DNA from: a virus
Reading direction: 5' to 3' (one strand)
Virus record (IMG/VR): IMGVR_UViG_3300050821_011855
Location: 1 to 62,664 of that record
DNA length: 62,664 nucleotides
The position numbers and the translations under genes are program-made. Each line of letters opens with the position of its first letter. Position 1 is the first letter of the stretch. Shown here piece after piece: positions 32,738 to 41,055 of this stretch. The notes under the pieces are model-generated. The model was not told the DNA's origin and ran no database searches. It saw nothing but the letters and a program-made list of their open reading frames with translations.

Positions 32738-33315
32738 CAGAGGACAGCCTTCCGCCAATCATGCGGGTCCCCCCGCGCACCGACTGGCTTACCCCGCTGT
32801 ACCACCGCCCGCACCCGATTCCGCCACGTCGCAAACCAGTCAAGCTTGACTCCGCGTTGGCCGGGAACGCCGACCCAATAATCGACGAACTCCGACCATG
32901 TTCGATCAATCTCAGCGTCGGCAGCGCCCTCCGATCTGGCAAACTCACGCCATTCCGCAATGAGTGCCGCGCCGGGCGCCATCCGCGTCCCGCGCGCCCC
33001 GCGCGCCCTTCCATTTACTCCGTTCTTACTTGCTGCTTCTTCCTGAAGGCCTTCAGGAGAAGAAAGAACATCATTAGGCTCACTAAGCTTGTCGGCGGAT
33101 TGTCGGCGGATTTTTCGTTGACGCTCACGGTCATAGGTGCGTCGCCTTTCCGCAGCGCTGTCCACCGGATGTCGGCGGATGTCGGCGGACTTATCGGCGG
33201 ACTTATCGGCGGATTCTTGGGCGTGCTGTTGGGCGAGGTCGACGGCGGCCTTGATGGAATCCGCCGACAGTCCGGTGGACAAGAGCAACTGAACGAGGTC
33301 GCCAATCGCACTCAT
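32737..33315 (-). CDS. Replication initiator/helicase-loader-like protein
   Basis: 192 residues. The C-terminus EWREFARSEGAADAEIDRTW and LDWFATWRNRVRAVVQ is the DnaT/phage O-type C-terminal domain. The centre is a linker with SADKSADKSAD repeats and basic residues. The repeats reflect repeated DNA words, see the candidate origin. The gene lies directly before the helicase, as in lambda O-P-like modules. Confidence 0.7.
   Translation of the reverse strand: MSAIGDLVQLLLSTGLSADSIKAAVDLAQQHAQESADKSADKSADIRRHPVDSAAERRRTYDRERQRKIRRQSADKLSEPNDVLSSPEGLQEEAASKNGVNGRARGARGTRMAPGAALIAEWREFARSEGAADAEIDRTWSEFVDYWVGVPGQRGVKLDWFATWRNRVRAVVQRGKPVGARGDPHDWRKAVL
33041..33267. repeat. Candidate replication origin: iterons plus palindrome
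   Basis: Inside the loader gene the word TCGGCGGA occurs six times on the plus strand (33092, 33103, 33172, 33182, 33194, 33206) and once inverted (33260). Spacings of 10-12 bases put several on one helix face. Just left of them is an 18-base perfect palindrome, TCCTGAAGG-CCTTCAGGA (33041-33058), followed by an AT-richer stretch to 33090. This resembles lambda, where iterons lie inside gene O. Origin function is inferred. Confidence 0.5.
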
Positions 33316-33716
33316 GCCGCGACCGCCTTGCGCGCGAGCGCTGCGGCTTTGAGATCACTGAGGCCAAGCTTCGGCGGCAGCGGTTTGGCCGCAGCCCATC
33401 TTTTCTCCAATTCTTCAAGTCGGCTTTTGGCGCGCGCTGCATGAGCGGCCGTAACCGTTCCCGCGGTGTTCCCGTCCAAATCTATTCGAGGAGCCCCTTC
33501 GACAAGTCCACGTAAGTAAGTGGCCCCGCTAGTATAATCGCGCAGCGCCAGAGAAATATGCTTCCATTTTAAGTCCCCGCACCGAGCAACCAAATCGACG
33601 GAGATACCAATTTTAAGCGGAAATTTTGGTTGCCTTTTCGGACAGAACGCTAACGGGAATCTCTCAACCAGGATTGCCCTGGTCTCATGCGCAATACGGC
33701 GCTGATTTGGATACAT
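33312..33716 (-). CDS. ProQ/FinO-family RNA-binding protein
   Basis: 134 residues from MYPNQRRIAHETRAILVERF. FPLAFCPKRQPKFPLKIGIS, then ALRDYTSGATYLRGLVEGAP and RIDLDGNTAGTVTAAHAARA follow the ProQ/FinO core (FP-x-xF, PLKIGI, YL, G-x-RIDLDG). These RNA chaperones bind structured RNAs and control mRNA or antisense RNA. Coupled by ATGA to the loader gene, so likely involved in replication control. Confidence 0.8.
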   Translation of the reverse strand: MYPNQRRIAHETRAILVERFPLAFCPKRQPKFPLKIGISVDLVARCGDLKWKHISLALRDYTSGATYLRGLVEGAPRIDLDGNTAGTVTAAHAARAKSRLEELEKRWAAAKPLPPKLGLSDLKAAALARKAVAA

Positions 33717-34102
33717 GACCCCGGTCCCTTCGGGTTTGGGCGGGCGGGGGCAGCGCAAGGGACGCGCCGCGCTCCCGCCCGTATTCCGTTCAGTGGCCGA
33801 CCGAACGGCAGTTCAAGTCGAACGATTTTACCGCGACTCGGCGGCGGCGTCCACTAGGCTAAGCCGGATTCGGGGACGGGTTCCAGCGCTAGGGTTAGCG
33901 GCTGTGGTCAAAGAAATCGCAACACTTAGCGGGGACGAAAAAAGGCGCGGCCCGAAGACCGCGCCAAGTTCGTTGGGGAGGAAACTGTCGTCAAACACGG
34001 GCGCCACCGGGTGGAGACGCCCGCGCGGGGAGTGTGGGCGCGAATCGGCGGGCGAACAAGCGGGAATGCACTTGGTATCTAGGTGGGGTGCGTCATCCTG
34101 CG
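33717..34102. other. Gene-free gap holding a leftward terminator
   Basis: 386 bases between the ProQ-like gene and the zinc/HTH gene. Apart from the terminator at 33938-33965 I see no convincing gene: open frames here are low-complexity and cross the terminator. It should also carry the promoter for the ProQ-loader-helicase operon, but no clear boxes stand out. Confidence 0.6.
33938..33965 (-). terminator. Rho-independent terminator
   Basis: On the minus strand GGCGCGG, an 8-base loop, CCGCGCC and then six T. A classic stem plus T-run, placed after the gene at 34103. It ends the leftward endonuclease VII-methylase-RusA operon. Confidence 0.75.
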
Positions 34103-34591
34103 TCATTCCGCAGGAGATTCCGCCAACTTCTGCCGCGCCCGCCGAAGTGTCGGTTCGCTAAGGCCAATTTCCTTTGCGATGGCGCGGTTCGACCTCTCGG
34201 GATGGGCCGCAATCGCCGCCATGGCGCGGGCGAGCGCGGTGGGTTCAGGGGCGGCGACTTCGGCCGGGCCCGCTGCACGCGCCCATCGGTGAGTCGGCAC
34301 GTAGGCCGCCCCGCATGCGCACGGGCAGCCTGATTCGGTGCCACACCTCGTGCAGCGCATCTTGCCGCCGATTCGGGTCATGCGGCCGAGCAGGAAATCG
34401 GCCCGGTCGGCACCGAATCGCATGTGCTTCGCGGTATAGGCGCGCCATGTCCGTTCATCGGGCGGCAGATCGTCCCGCCACCAAGTGTCATACCGCTCCC
34501 GCAGCTTCACCAGCCCGAGCCCCGCCGCGATGAGCCTGCCGCAGCGCTCGAACTCGTTCACGGCTTGGATTATCAGGGCGGTGTCAATCAT
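34103..34591 (-). CDS. Zinc/HTH protein
   Basis: 162 residues. N-terminal helices (LIIQAVNEFERCGRLIAAGL), a zinc cluster MRCTRCGTESGCPCACG, and a C-terminal helix-turn-helix RSNRAIAKEIGLSEPTLRRA. Such proteins occur in phages of rhizobia and may act as regulators. Last gene before the terminator; ATGA overlap with the nuclease gene upstream. Confidence 0.65.
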   Translation of the reverse strand: MIDTALIIQAVNEFERCGRLIAAGLGLVKLRERYDTWWRDDLPPDERTWRAYTAKHMRFGADRADFLLGRMTRIGGKMRCTRCGTESGCPCACGAAYVPTHRWARAAGPAEVAAPEPTALARAMAAIAAHPERSNRAIAKEIGLSEPTLRRARQKLAESPAE

Positions 34592-35193
34592 AAAAGGAGT
34601 CCTTTTTTCAAGTATTTAATAGCCAAATTAAGAATAGCTGTATCGTCCTTTGCAAATCCTAAAACATGGTTACAGTGACGACAAAGTATTCCCCGCACTT
34701 TATTGGTCGTATGGCAATGATCTACAACCCAGCCATTTCTGCCGGGGTCGTCTGTTCGACAAATCGCGCATCTGCTACCTTGTGAATTAAAAATTGCATC
34801 GCGTTCTTCGAGAGTTATACCATATTTCCTTTTAAAATAATATTTTTGGAGGGATTCTGGATTGTTTTTCGCCCATCGTTTTGCTGTAGCCCTGCTTTTT
34901 TCTGGGTGTTTTCTATTATGCTCTCGCGCATATGTAGTATGTTTTTTCCGACGTTCTTCAGTCACTGGTGGAGGTCCCCTTCGGGCATACCAATCTCTGA
35001 ATTGCTGGCGTCTACGCTGTAGACGTTCTTCCTCAGTTGCTGCCTTAGCTCGCTTAGGCGTCATACGGAGTTCAAAATCACCATGTTTTGTAAAACGCTG
35101 GTAGTGCATGCTGCACATTCCGTGCGCAAGAAGTTTGCGCTCACAACCAGGCACAATGCACTTCGTCCAAACTTCACCACTTCTCCCTCTCAC
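34588..35193 (-). CDS. Endonuclease VII-like protein
   Basis: 201 residues. The C-terminal half RCAICRTDDPGRNGWVVDHC, then TTNKVRGILCRHCNHVLG is the recombination endonuclease VII fold: CxxC, D-H-C-H and CxxCN. The N-terminus has a second Cys cluster (CIVPGCERKLLAHGMCSMHY) and a basic helix. T4 endonuclease VII resolves branched DNA, but homing nucleases of the same fold are common. The gene is much more AT-rich than its neighbours, favouring recent acquisition. ATGA-coupled to the MT-A70 gene. Confidence 0.78.
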   Translation of the reverse strand: MRGRSGEVWTKCIVPGCERKLLAHGMCSMHYQRFTKHGDFELRMTPKRAKAATEEERLQRRRQQFRDWYARRGPPPVTEERRKKHTTYAREHNRKHPEKSRATAKRWAKNNPESLQKYYFKRKYGITLEERDAIFNSQGSRCAICRTDDPGRNGWVVDHCHTTNKVRGILCRHCNHVLGFAKDDTAILNLAIKYLKKGLLL

Positions 35194-35870
35194 GGTTTCG
35201 GCGTCCAGCCGGGGCCGCCCGCCGCCACGCGCTCCCGCACCGCAGCATAGGCGTCACGGAACGAGCCTTCGACATCGGCGGTTGCGTTGTAGGGCGCATC
35301 GAATTTCCCGACCTCATTTCCCCATACCGTCCAGTTTGGACGCTGTGCCCGCGCAAATAATTCAAGGTATGGGCCGGGAACTAGGCGTTCGATTCGGTCG
35401 TGGATTTCGTCGGGCTTGCGCGAATGTTCGCGGCGGCGTTGATCCAAAATCTGGCGCACGTCGGCATTGAATCGCTTTGGGCTACCGCGCGTAGCGAGCC
35501 AGCACTGCTCGAACTCAGCCCGCGTCCATTTTCCCATGCCCATTTGGGTAACAACATCGTCGGGAAACAGGGGCAAGCCATCGCCTTTGATCCAACCGAA
35601 GGCAACCGACTTCAGCGTAAATCCCCATGTCTTGCAAAGCTTTACGGCCTGCGGAATTTGCGTCTGAACTATCCACAGAAAAAGAACACATGAATCGGCC
35701 GCTAGGTCGCGAACTGGCATCGCGTATAGGTCTTCATGCGACATGGTGTTATAGTGGGCCTCACCACTACGGCCTTGGCCTTTGTGCGACCACGTAGCGA
35801 AGGGCCACGGCGGGTCCGCGAGGATCGCGCCAAAATGCCTGCGCGGCAGGCCAGCGAACGGGTCAAGCAT
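35190..35870 (-). CDS. MT-A70-family adenine methyltransferase
   Basis: 226 residues. DPPW catalytic motif in GAILADPPWPFATWS; SCVLFLWIVQTQIPQAVKL, GFTLKSVAFGWIKGD and PYLELFARAQRPNWTVWGNE are MT-A70 signatures. It methylates adenine N6 in DNA (RNA in eukaryotic members), probably protecting phage DNA from restriction. 8-base overlap with rusA. Confidence 0.85.
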   Translation of the reverse strand: MLDPFAGLPRRHFGAILADPPWPFATWSHKGQGRSGEAHYNTMSHEDLYAMPVRDLAADSCVLFLWIVQTQIPQAVKLCKTWGFTLKSVAFGWIKGDGLPLFPDDVVTQMGMGKWTRAEFEQCWLATRGSPKRFNADVRQILDQRRREHSRKPDEIHDRIERLVPGPYLELFARAQRPNWTVWGNEVGKFDAPYNATADVEGSFRDAYAAVRERVAAGGPGWTPKP

Positions 35871-36495
35871 CGAATGCTCCCATCAACTTGATTTCAACTT
35901 GCACCTTCGGCTCCTCGCCGTAGCGCTTTTCGATGGTCGCTCGGACGACCTGCGAATCGTCCCGCCAGCAGATGCCGTTCAGGCCATCGAAAGCCACTTT
36001 TTGGCAATTGTCGGCATCGGGCCGTCCAGTGGGCCAGATCGCGCCGACAAGGGCCGCATCCCGTTTTTTGGCGCTCCAGGACGGTGGAACGCCCATAATT
36101 GCCGTCACGGTGACGTTTAGCGGCCCCGTGAGCGGTTCTCGGCCCTTCATGGCCACTTGGCCGGCGTAACCCAGCGCCCGCTCATAGGCGCGCGTCTTTG
36201 CGGGGGTATAGGCATGCCCTTTGCGGGTGAACCGGGGGCGACCCTTGCCGAGCGGTTGCCCCGGCAAGACGACGACGATCGGCTCCTTTGATGCAACAAA
36301 GGGGGCCTTTGATGCAACGGCGGCCGGTTTTATGCACCGTTGAGCGAAATTATGCCCGGAATCTCCTCCGCTCCGGGCCGGCGGTTGGGAGTGGCCGGGA
36401 GGGAGGCTTATTTCCTCCCGGACGCCGGAGACTACTTTGCGGCCGCGCCTCGCCTGGTGCGCAGCCAGATCCTTCTCGGTCCAGCGCAGGCTCAC
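35863..36495 (-). CDS. rusA: RusA-family Holliday junction resolvase
   Basis: 210 residues. The catalytic domain begins near residue 70: IVVVLPGQPLGKGRPRFTRK, then PLTGPLNVTVTAIM, GRPDADNCQKVAFDGLNGIC and WRDDSQVVRATIEKRYGEEP, with conserved Asp residues of RusA (PDxDN, DDxQ). The first 65 residues are an extra basic leader, so a later start is possible. It would resolve recombination intermediates before packaging. Confidence 0.82.
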   Translation of the reverse strand: MSLRWTEKDLAAHQARRGRKVVSGVREEISLPPGHSQPPARSGGDSGHNFAQRCIKPAAVASKAPFVASKEPIVVVLPGQPLGKGRPRFTRKGHAYTPAKTRAYERALGYAGQVAMKGREPLTGPLNVTVTAIMGVPPSWSAKKRDAALVGAIWPTGRPDADNCQKVAFDGLNGICWRDDSQVVRATIEKRYGEEPKVQVEIKLMGAFDA

Positions 36496-36938
36496 TCCGC
36501 GGCGACCGATCCGGGCGACGGGAACGGCCGGACGTTGCGGCGGTGGCCCTGCTCGGCGCCGGCGTCCTCTTCGGGTTCGTCTTCGTCGCCATCGGCAGGA
36601 TCGAACTGCATCGGCTCAACAGATTCGGAGCGTTTCGCGAGCCCGCTGATGTCCCAATAGTGCTGGAAGGTATCGAACCACTCCCGCAGCTTCTCCGGCT
36701 CCAGCTTGTCGAGCGCCCGGATCGTGCTGAAGACCTTCTTGTGCAGCCCGTGCTTCTCGACCGCGACGCCTATCTCCTCGCGCAGCGTGCCGTTGATCGA
36801 AGCCACGTCCGCGCTCGCCGCCCGCGCCTTGCTCAGCAGCGACTTCAGCCGCTTCTCGGAGACGACCTTCATGACCTCGCTCGGCTTCGCCTGCTCGGTC
36901 GCGCCTTCGGTCTCTTGGTTCTTCTTCGGTCTTGCCAT
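36492..36938 (-). CDS. Phage protein, unknown (helical, GapR-like layout)
   Basis: 148 residues. A basic N-terminus (MARPKKNQETEGATEQAK), a helical centre (SADVASINGTLREEIGVAVE, HKKVFSTIRALDKLEPEKLR) and an acidic tail. The centre vaguely recalls small nucleoid proteins but I cannot assign it. Preceded by GGAGGACGGCGA; ATGA overlap with rusA. Confidence 0.55.
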   Translation of the reverse strand: MARPKKNQETEGATEQAKPSEVMKVVSEKRLKSLLSKARAASADVASINGTLREEIGVAVEKHGLHKKVFSTIRALDKLEPEKLREWFDTFQHYWDISGLAKRSESVEPMQFDPADGDEDEPEEDAGAEQGHRRNVRPFPSPGSVAAE

Positions 36939-37153
36939 TCGCCGTCCTCCTGTTGCGCGCCCGATGCGCGGCTATTGAGTGAGGGTTCCCGTCTTTCCGG
37001 TCGCCCGCGCCCCGGGGATTTTTGAGGCGAAGGCCGTCACCCACAACCCTGTCAGCGCTGTCCGCCCGCGCTAGCCTACTAGGACTTCTGCGGAAAACAG
37101 ATACCGAGACCCCTTCTGTACCTGCCTTCCTCCATCCGTTCGCATGGGATCCC

Positions 37154-37327
37154 TCAATGGAACCTGTGCATCGCCTCGTCGTCGGCCCGGATCGCGTCCA
37201 GCATCGACTTCACGATGACGCCCGGCGGCGCCCCGGTCGCGCGCACCAGCTCGGCGAGCCACGCCCGCAGTCCCGGGTCGAGCGGCACCGGCAGATAGTC
37301 ATCCTCGTCGTCAAAGCGGATTCCCAT
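37154..37327 (-). CDS. 57-residue protein, unknown
   Basis: MGIRFDDEDDYLPVPLDPGL, then RAWLAELVRATGAPPGVIVK: an acidic start followed by two helices spaced like a ribbon-helix-helix protein. No clear ribosome-binding site. Isolated by about 80-215 bases from neighbours. Confidence 0.5.
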   Translation of the reverse strand: MGIRFDDEDDYLPVPLDPGLRAWLAELVRATGAPPGVIVKSMLDAIRADDEAMHRFH

Positions 37328-37406
37328 GCGAGCGGTGATACGCGATTCGCACCCGCCGCAGAATCCTGCGGGACGGATTTCCCCAAGTCTGTGCGTGGGG
37401 TTCCGG

Positions 37407-37667
37407 TCATTCCTGCGGGTGGCGCCCCATGCCGATCATGCGCGTCGGCGGCCAGGGCGCGCCGTCGGGCCACGCCTCCCGGAAGGCGTTCACGATCTTT
37501 TCTGCCTTGCGGATGGCGACTGAATAGGGCTGATTTCCCGCCTTGAGATCGCGGAAGAAGGTGCGGTTGCCGTAAAACTTCTTGCTGATCGCGGCCAAAC
37601 TCGCGCCGGTCGCCTTACCGTAGGCCGCGGCTATTGCCAGCAGATTGTCCCGGAGGATTTTCTCCAT
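37407..37667 (-). CDS. HTH regulator, Cro/CI-like
   Basis: 86 residues. MEKILRDNLLAIAAAYGKAT, then GASLAAISKKFYGNRTFFRD and LKAGNQPYSVAIRKAEKIV have the spacing of an XRE-like helix-turn-helix. It is divergent from the early operon at 37845, the position of a phage repressor or Cro. Confidence 0.7.
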   Translation of the reverse strand: MEKILRDNLLAIAAAYGKATGASLAAISKKFYGNRTFFRDLKAGNQPYSVAIRKAEKIVNAFREAWPDGAPWPPTRMIGMGRHPQE

Positions 37668-37844
37668 GCGCGTCCCGACCTATCCAGGTTGCCCAGGCGC
37701 GAAGGTACTATTATCCCCCGTCCGCGTAAAGAGGCTGTGGCAAGAATCCCACAGCGGGGATGATTTTCTCTTTTGGACTTTACAAAGGCTCGGCTTTAGG
37801 CAATTGTTTGGACCTGCGACGCAGCCGAGAGGGGCGGACGAACG
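37668..37844. promoter_or_regulatory. Divergent early control region
   Basis: 177 bases between the HTH gene and the rightward early operon. It contains a perfect 7-base inverted repeat GCTGTGG-CAAGAATC-CCACAGC (37734-37755), a likely operator. A GATAAT hexamer on the minus strand (37710-37715) could be the -10 box for the HTH gene, and a TTGGAC on the plus strand a -35 box for the early operon; neither has a good partner box. Confidence 0.45.
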
Positions 37845-38081
37845 ATGGCTGACTTCCTGCATTCCTGCGAAGGCAATCTCCCGCTCGACGGTTATGGGGC
37901 GGCGGTCACCGGTTGCCAAGAGGATGCCGAAGGCCGGTTGTGGATCGGCAACGGTGAATACGGTTCGCAGGTAGCCTTCTGCCCTTATTGCGGATTCAAA
38001 GCTCGCGTCGTTCCCGAAGTCATCTCTGAAGACGCGCGCCTCAAAGGGCGCGCGCTTCCGGCCACGCATAGGAGACGTTGA
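37845..38081 (+). CDS. Zinc-finger small protein
   Basis: 78 residues, first gene of the early operon. MADFLHSCEGNLPLDGYGAA and VAFCPYCGFKARVVPE provide cysteines for a zinc site. One-base overlap (TGATG) with the next gene. Confidence 0.6.
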   Translation: MADFLHSCEGNLPLDGYGAAVTGCQEDAEGRLWIGNGEYGSQVAFCPYCGFKARVVPEVISEDARLKGRALPATHRRR

Positions 38082-39064
38082 TGCCATTCCCCGAAGGCTA
38101 CCTGCCCCGCGAGGGCGATGTGCTCGTCCTGCATGGACGCGTGAAGTTCGACTGGGACCTCGAAGAGGACAAGCCGGAGCGCGCCATCGTTTGGATCGAC
38201 GTCGAGGGCCACGATGGCCGCCACGCCATCCGCGTCGCGCTCTCCTGCATCGTCGGCATCAAGCGCCGGACCTGGAAGCCGGGCGAGGCCGTCTGCGTTC
38301 GCAACGCCGGGGGCATCTTCGGCAACGTCGTCAGCACCAGCGGCGATTACGTCTGGGTGGCGCTGGACGACAACTCGGAGAAGCCTCGCCATGCCGGCAC
38401 CAGCGGACATGCGACGGTGCACTGCAACGAGATCGAGCCATTGCTACAACCGAGCCCGCAGGAAAAGGCGGAATCGGCTAAGTTTTTCGCGGCCTTCGCC
38501 GACAAGCCAAAGCCGAGCAACTTCGCCATCGCGCTCGCCGAAGCGCTCCCGAAGGAGGTTGGCAGCGCCTTTGCCATGATCGAGCGGCCGTCTAGGGACG
38601 ACGTTCTGATCGTGACGCCGGGCTTCATCATGCCGGGCGAAGACCGCCATCGGCTCCAAAAGATTGCCTTCGCCCTAGGTATTCCACCAGCCCCGGTTCG
38701 GCTCGCCTTCAGCGATGTTGAGCCCGACGATCAGGGCCTCCTACCCAATGAGCGGTCGGACCCGCCCCGGACATGGGAGAGCGACCAGGGACCGCGCCCG
38801 ATACCGCCCTTCGACCCGGCCGCTTCGCCGATGGAACCGGATGCCGAACTTCGCCAGCGCCTCCGAAAAAAGATGCTCAGCCGGGGCGTAATACCGCCGG
38901 CCGATCTCAATCTGGTCGAAGTGGCGACCGGCGCCGATCTCGACAAATTGGCCGCTTACTACAACCTGAACCGGTACGCCCTTTCCGAGGAAGAATTTCA
39001 AGGCCGGATCGCTGCCGATGAAGCAGAGGGCGCGGCGCTTCGCAACCCGGAGGAGCCGCTGTGA
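38081..39064 (+). CDS. Early protein, unknown
   Basis: 327 residues from the ATG after TAGGAGACGTTG. N-terminal beta-rich part (GDVLVLHGRVKFDWDLEEDK, VCVRNAGGIFGNVVSTSGDY), a middle helical part and a C-terminal helix with LRQRLRKKMLSRGVIPPADL. No family recognised. GTGA overlap with the next gene. Confidence 0.6.
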   Translation: MPFPEGYLPREGDVLVLHGRVKFDWDLEEDKPERAIVWIDVEGHDGRHAIRVALSCIVGIKRRTWKPGEAVCVRNAGGIFGNVVSTSGDYVWVALDDNSEKPRHAGTSGHATVHCNEIEPLLQPSPQEKAESAKFFAAFADKPKPSNFAIALAEALPKEVGSAFAMIERPSRDDVLIVTPGFIMPGEDRHRLQKIAFALGIPPAPVRLAFSDVEPDDQGLLPNERSDPPRTWESDQGPRPIPPFDPAASPMEPDAELRQRLRKKMLSRGVIPPADLNLVEVATGADLDKLAAYYNLNRYALSEEEFQGRIAADEAEGAALRNPEEPL

Positions 39065-39972
39065 CCGACGCCCAGAACCCCCGCGAGGCGATCGGCGCGA
39101 ATTTTCCGCCGCTCGCCCGCTCGATCGCCGCGGAGCAGGGCGACTTCGCCCTAGTAGTGACGGCGTTTCTCGAGGATGAGTACGCGCCGCAGCCGGCGCT
39201 CGTCGCCGCGCTTCTCGACGAGGCCCGCGCGCTCCCGAACCCGATCGAGGACGACGAGACGAAGGGCAAGTACACCTCGCTCATCAAGCGCCTACGCGAC
39301 GCCTCGAAGGCGCTCCTCGCCATTCACGGCAAGGAAAAAACGCCGTACCTGCGCGGCGGACAGGCGGTCGACCAGTTCTGCTTCGGGCTCATCGACAAGC
39401 TGGCGCGGCGCGAGAAAAAGGCGAAGCCCGGCGCTGCCGACATACTCGGCCAGCGACTCACCGACTACGACACGAAGAAGTTGCGCGAGGAACAGCAACG
39501 CCTCGCGGCGCTGGCGGCAGAGGAAGCGAGAGTTGCGAAGGCGGCCCAGGACGAGGCGGACCGCCGGGCGGCAGAGGCGGAGGAGGCCCGCCTCGCCGCT
39601 GAGCGCGCGAAGAAGCCGGAGACCATCGCCGCTAAGGACGCCATAGCCGGCGTCCGGGAGCAGGCCGCCGGCGCCGCCAAAGCCGAAGCCGAGATCGCGA
39701 CCGCACGCGCGGAGGACGCCCACATCGCCACGCTGGCGAAGCCGGCCGATCTCATGCGGATGCGGGGCGACGACGGTACACTTTCGACAATGGCGACGGA
39801 GCCCTACGCCGAGATCGAGGACGACTCGAAGCTCGATATGGCCAAGCTGTGGCCCTTCGTCGCGCTCGACGCGAAGGAGAAGGCGCTTCGGGCATGGGCC
39901 CGGACTACGGGTTACTCTCAACCGATGGCTGGCGCGAAGATCGGCAAGCGGCCGAAGTCGGTGGTGCGCTGA
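39061..39972 (+). CDS. Coiled-coil early protein
   Basis: 303 residues from GTG. The centre (about 150-240) is a long Ala/Glu/Arg-rich coiled coil (LREEQQRLAALAAEEARVAK). N-terminal LPNPIEDDETKGKYTSLIKR and C-terminal LDMAKLWPFVALDAKEKALR are globular. Proteins of this type often precede single-strand annealing protein genes in phages. Function unknown. Confidence 0.65.
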   Translation: MTDAQNPREAIGANFPPLARSIAAEQGDFALVVTAFLEDEYAPQPALVAALLDEARALPNPIEDDETKGKYTSLIKRLRDASKALLAIHGKEKTPYLRGGQAVDQFCFGLIDKLARREKKAKPGAADILGQRLTDYDTKKLREEQQRLAALAAEEARVAKAAQDEADRRAAEAEEARLAAERAKKPETIAAKDAIAGVREQAAGAAKAEAEIATARAEDAHIATLAKPADLMRMRGDDGTLSTMATEPYAEIEDDSKLDMAKLWPFVALDAKEKALRAWARTTGYSQPMAGAKIGKRPKSVVR

Positions 39973-40469
39973 TGCGTTTCCAGAAGGGTAATCTGGCTAG
40001 CCTTCGACACGGGCATGCCTCGCACATAAGCGGGAAGGTATCCCCTGAATACGGATGCTGGATTAACATCAAGGCTCGCTGCCTCAATCCTCAACACAAA
40101 AACTATTCCTATTACGGCGGGCGCGGGATCACGGTCTGCGCGCGGTGGCGGGATAGCTTTGAGGCTTTTCTAGCCGATGTCGGCCTCCGTCCTTCACCGA
40201 AGCATACAATCGACCGCTACCCGGACAACAATGGCCACTATGAACCGGGCAATGTTCGGTGGGCTACCCGCGCGCAGCAGATCGACAATCGCCGGAACAT
40301 GCGGACCGTCGTATTGAATGGCGAAACAATTACCGTCGCGGAAGCCTGCCGACGCCTTGGATTGAACCTTAAAACCGTCCAAACCCGGATTAAGATCTGG
40401 GGATGGGCGCCGGAAGAGGCGATTACGCCCCTGCTCGGTCGCCGCGACCGTCCGAGGAGGCTCCGTTGA
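39972..40469 (+). CDS. HNH-like homing endonuclease
   Basis: 165 residues. GGRGITVCARWRDSFEAFLA, then TIDRYPDNNGHYEPGNVRWA and TRAQQIDNRR are typical of the phage HNH/AP2-type homing nuclease family also found at 54688. The C-terminus has a helix-turn-helix-like segment (TVAEACRRLGLNLKTVQTRI). TGATG overlap with the gene before and TTGA overlap with the HIRAN gene after, so it inserted without breaking the operon. Confidence 0.78.
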   Translation: MRFQKGNLASLRHGHASHISGKVSPEYGCWINIKARCLNPQHKNYSYYGGRGITVCARWRDSFEAFLADVGLRPSPKHTIDRYPDNNGHYEPGNVRWATRAQQIDNRRNMRTVVLNGETITVAEACRRLGLNLKTVQTRIKIWGWAPEEAITPLLGRRDRPRRLR

Positions 40470-40756
40470 AAAGCCTCTTCGCCCTCGTCGGCATGAAGCA
40501 CCGTGGGACCGAGGCGCTCGTCGCGTCGCTCCCGCAGGGCGAGCCGCTGGAATTGATTCGTGAACCGACAAATCAATTCGACCCCAACGCCATCAAAGTT
40601 TTCGCGCGAGGTCAGCATGTCGGCTACATCGCAGCGAAACAGGCTAAGCCGCTCGCGGTCAAAATAGATAGGCAAGACAATGCCAGCGTCAAAATACTTC
40701 CCGCCCGCCTCGCGATCGACGGCGGTCGCTGGCCAATGTGCGAGGTAGAGGAATGA
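40466..40756 (+). CDS. HIRAN-domain protein
   Basis: 96 residues from a TTG start with a strong ribosome-binding site (GAGGAGGCTCCG). LFALVGMKHRGTEALVASLP, ELIREPTNQFDPNAIKVFA and VGYIAAKQAKPLA form a complete HIRAN domain, which recognises 3' DNA ends or damaged DNA in helicases such as HLTF. A stand-alone HIRAN near annealing protein and exonuclease suggests a recombination or repair role. Confidence 0.82.
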   Translation: MKSLFALVGMKHRGTEALVASLPQGEPLELIREPTNQFDPNAIKVFARGQHVGYIAAKQAKPLAVKIDRQDNASVKILPARLAIDGGRWPMCEVEE

Positions 40757-40912
40757 GCACGCAAGACGCGATGATCTCGAACCTCGCAAAGGCGCTCCGT
40801 TCGGCGAGGCACTTCATCTGCGGAATCCTACGACAAAATGAATCCAGCCGAGCGTCAGTGGATCGAACACTTCGACCGCGCGCTCGCCAAAATCGACAAG
40901 GCGCTCAAATGA
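40753..40912 (+). pseudogene. Small early gene with a one-base frameshift
   Basis: From the ATG at 40753 the first 20 codons read MSTQDAMISNLAKALRSARH. Shifting by one base near 40813-40825 gives AESYDKMNPAERQWIEHFDR, then ALAKIDKALK and a stop that forms an ATGA overlap with the next gene. Without the shift the frame runs into the neighbour. Probably a 53-residue helical protein interrupted by one extra base, real or from sequencing. Confidence 0.55.
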
Positions 40913-41055
40913 CGAAGGCACGCCTTCTGGCGGCGCAGGCCGCCGACGACTTCTTCACCGCCGCGCCGAAATACCGGACACGCGCAAGATTCATCGAGAT
41001 CGTCGAGAAGGCGATCCTGGAAGGGAGAATGGAAAATGGCGAAAGCAAAAACTAA
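40909..41055 (+). CDS. 48-residue early protein
   Basis: MTKARLLAAQAADDFFTAAP, helical and basic, overlapping the genes on both sides (ATGA before; 20 bases after). Unknown. Confidence 0.5.
   Translation: MTKARLLAAQAADDFFTAAPKYRTRARFIEIVEKAILEGRMENGESKN

Noticed and set aside
33828-34106. Leftward 92-residue ORF with an ATGA overlap to the gene at 34103
   Set aside because: Low-complexity Pro/Ser/Leu sequence, and a strong terminator lies inside it.
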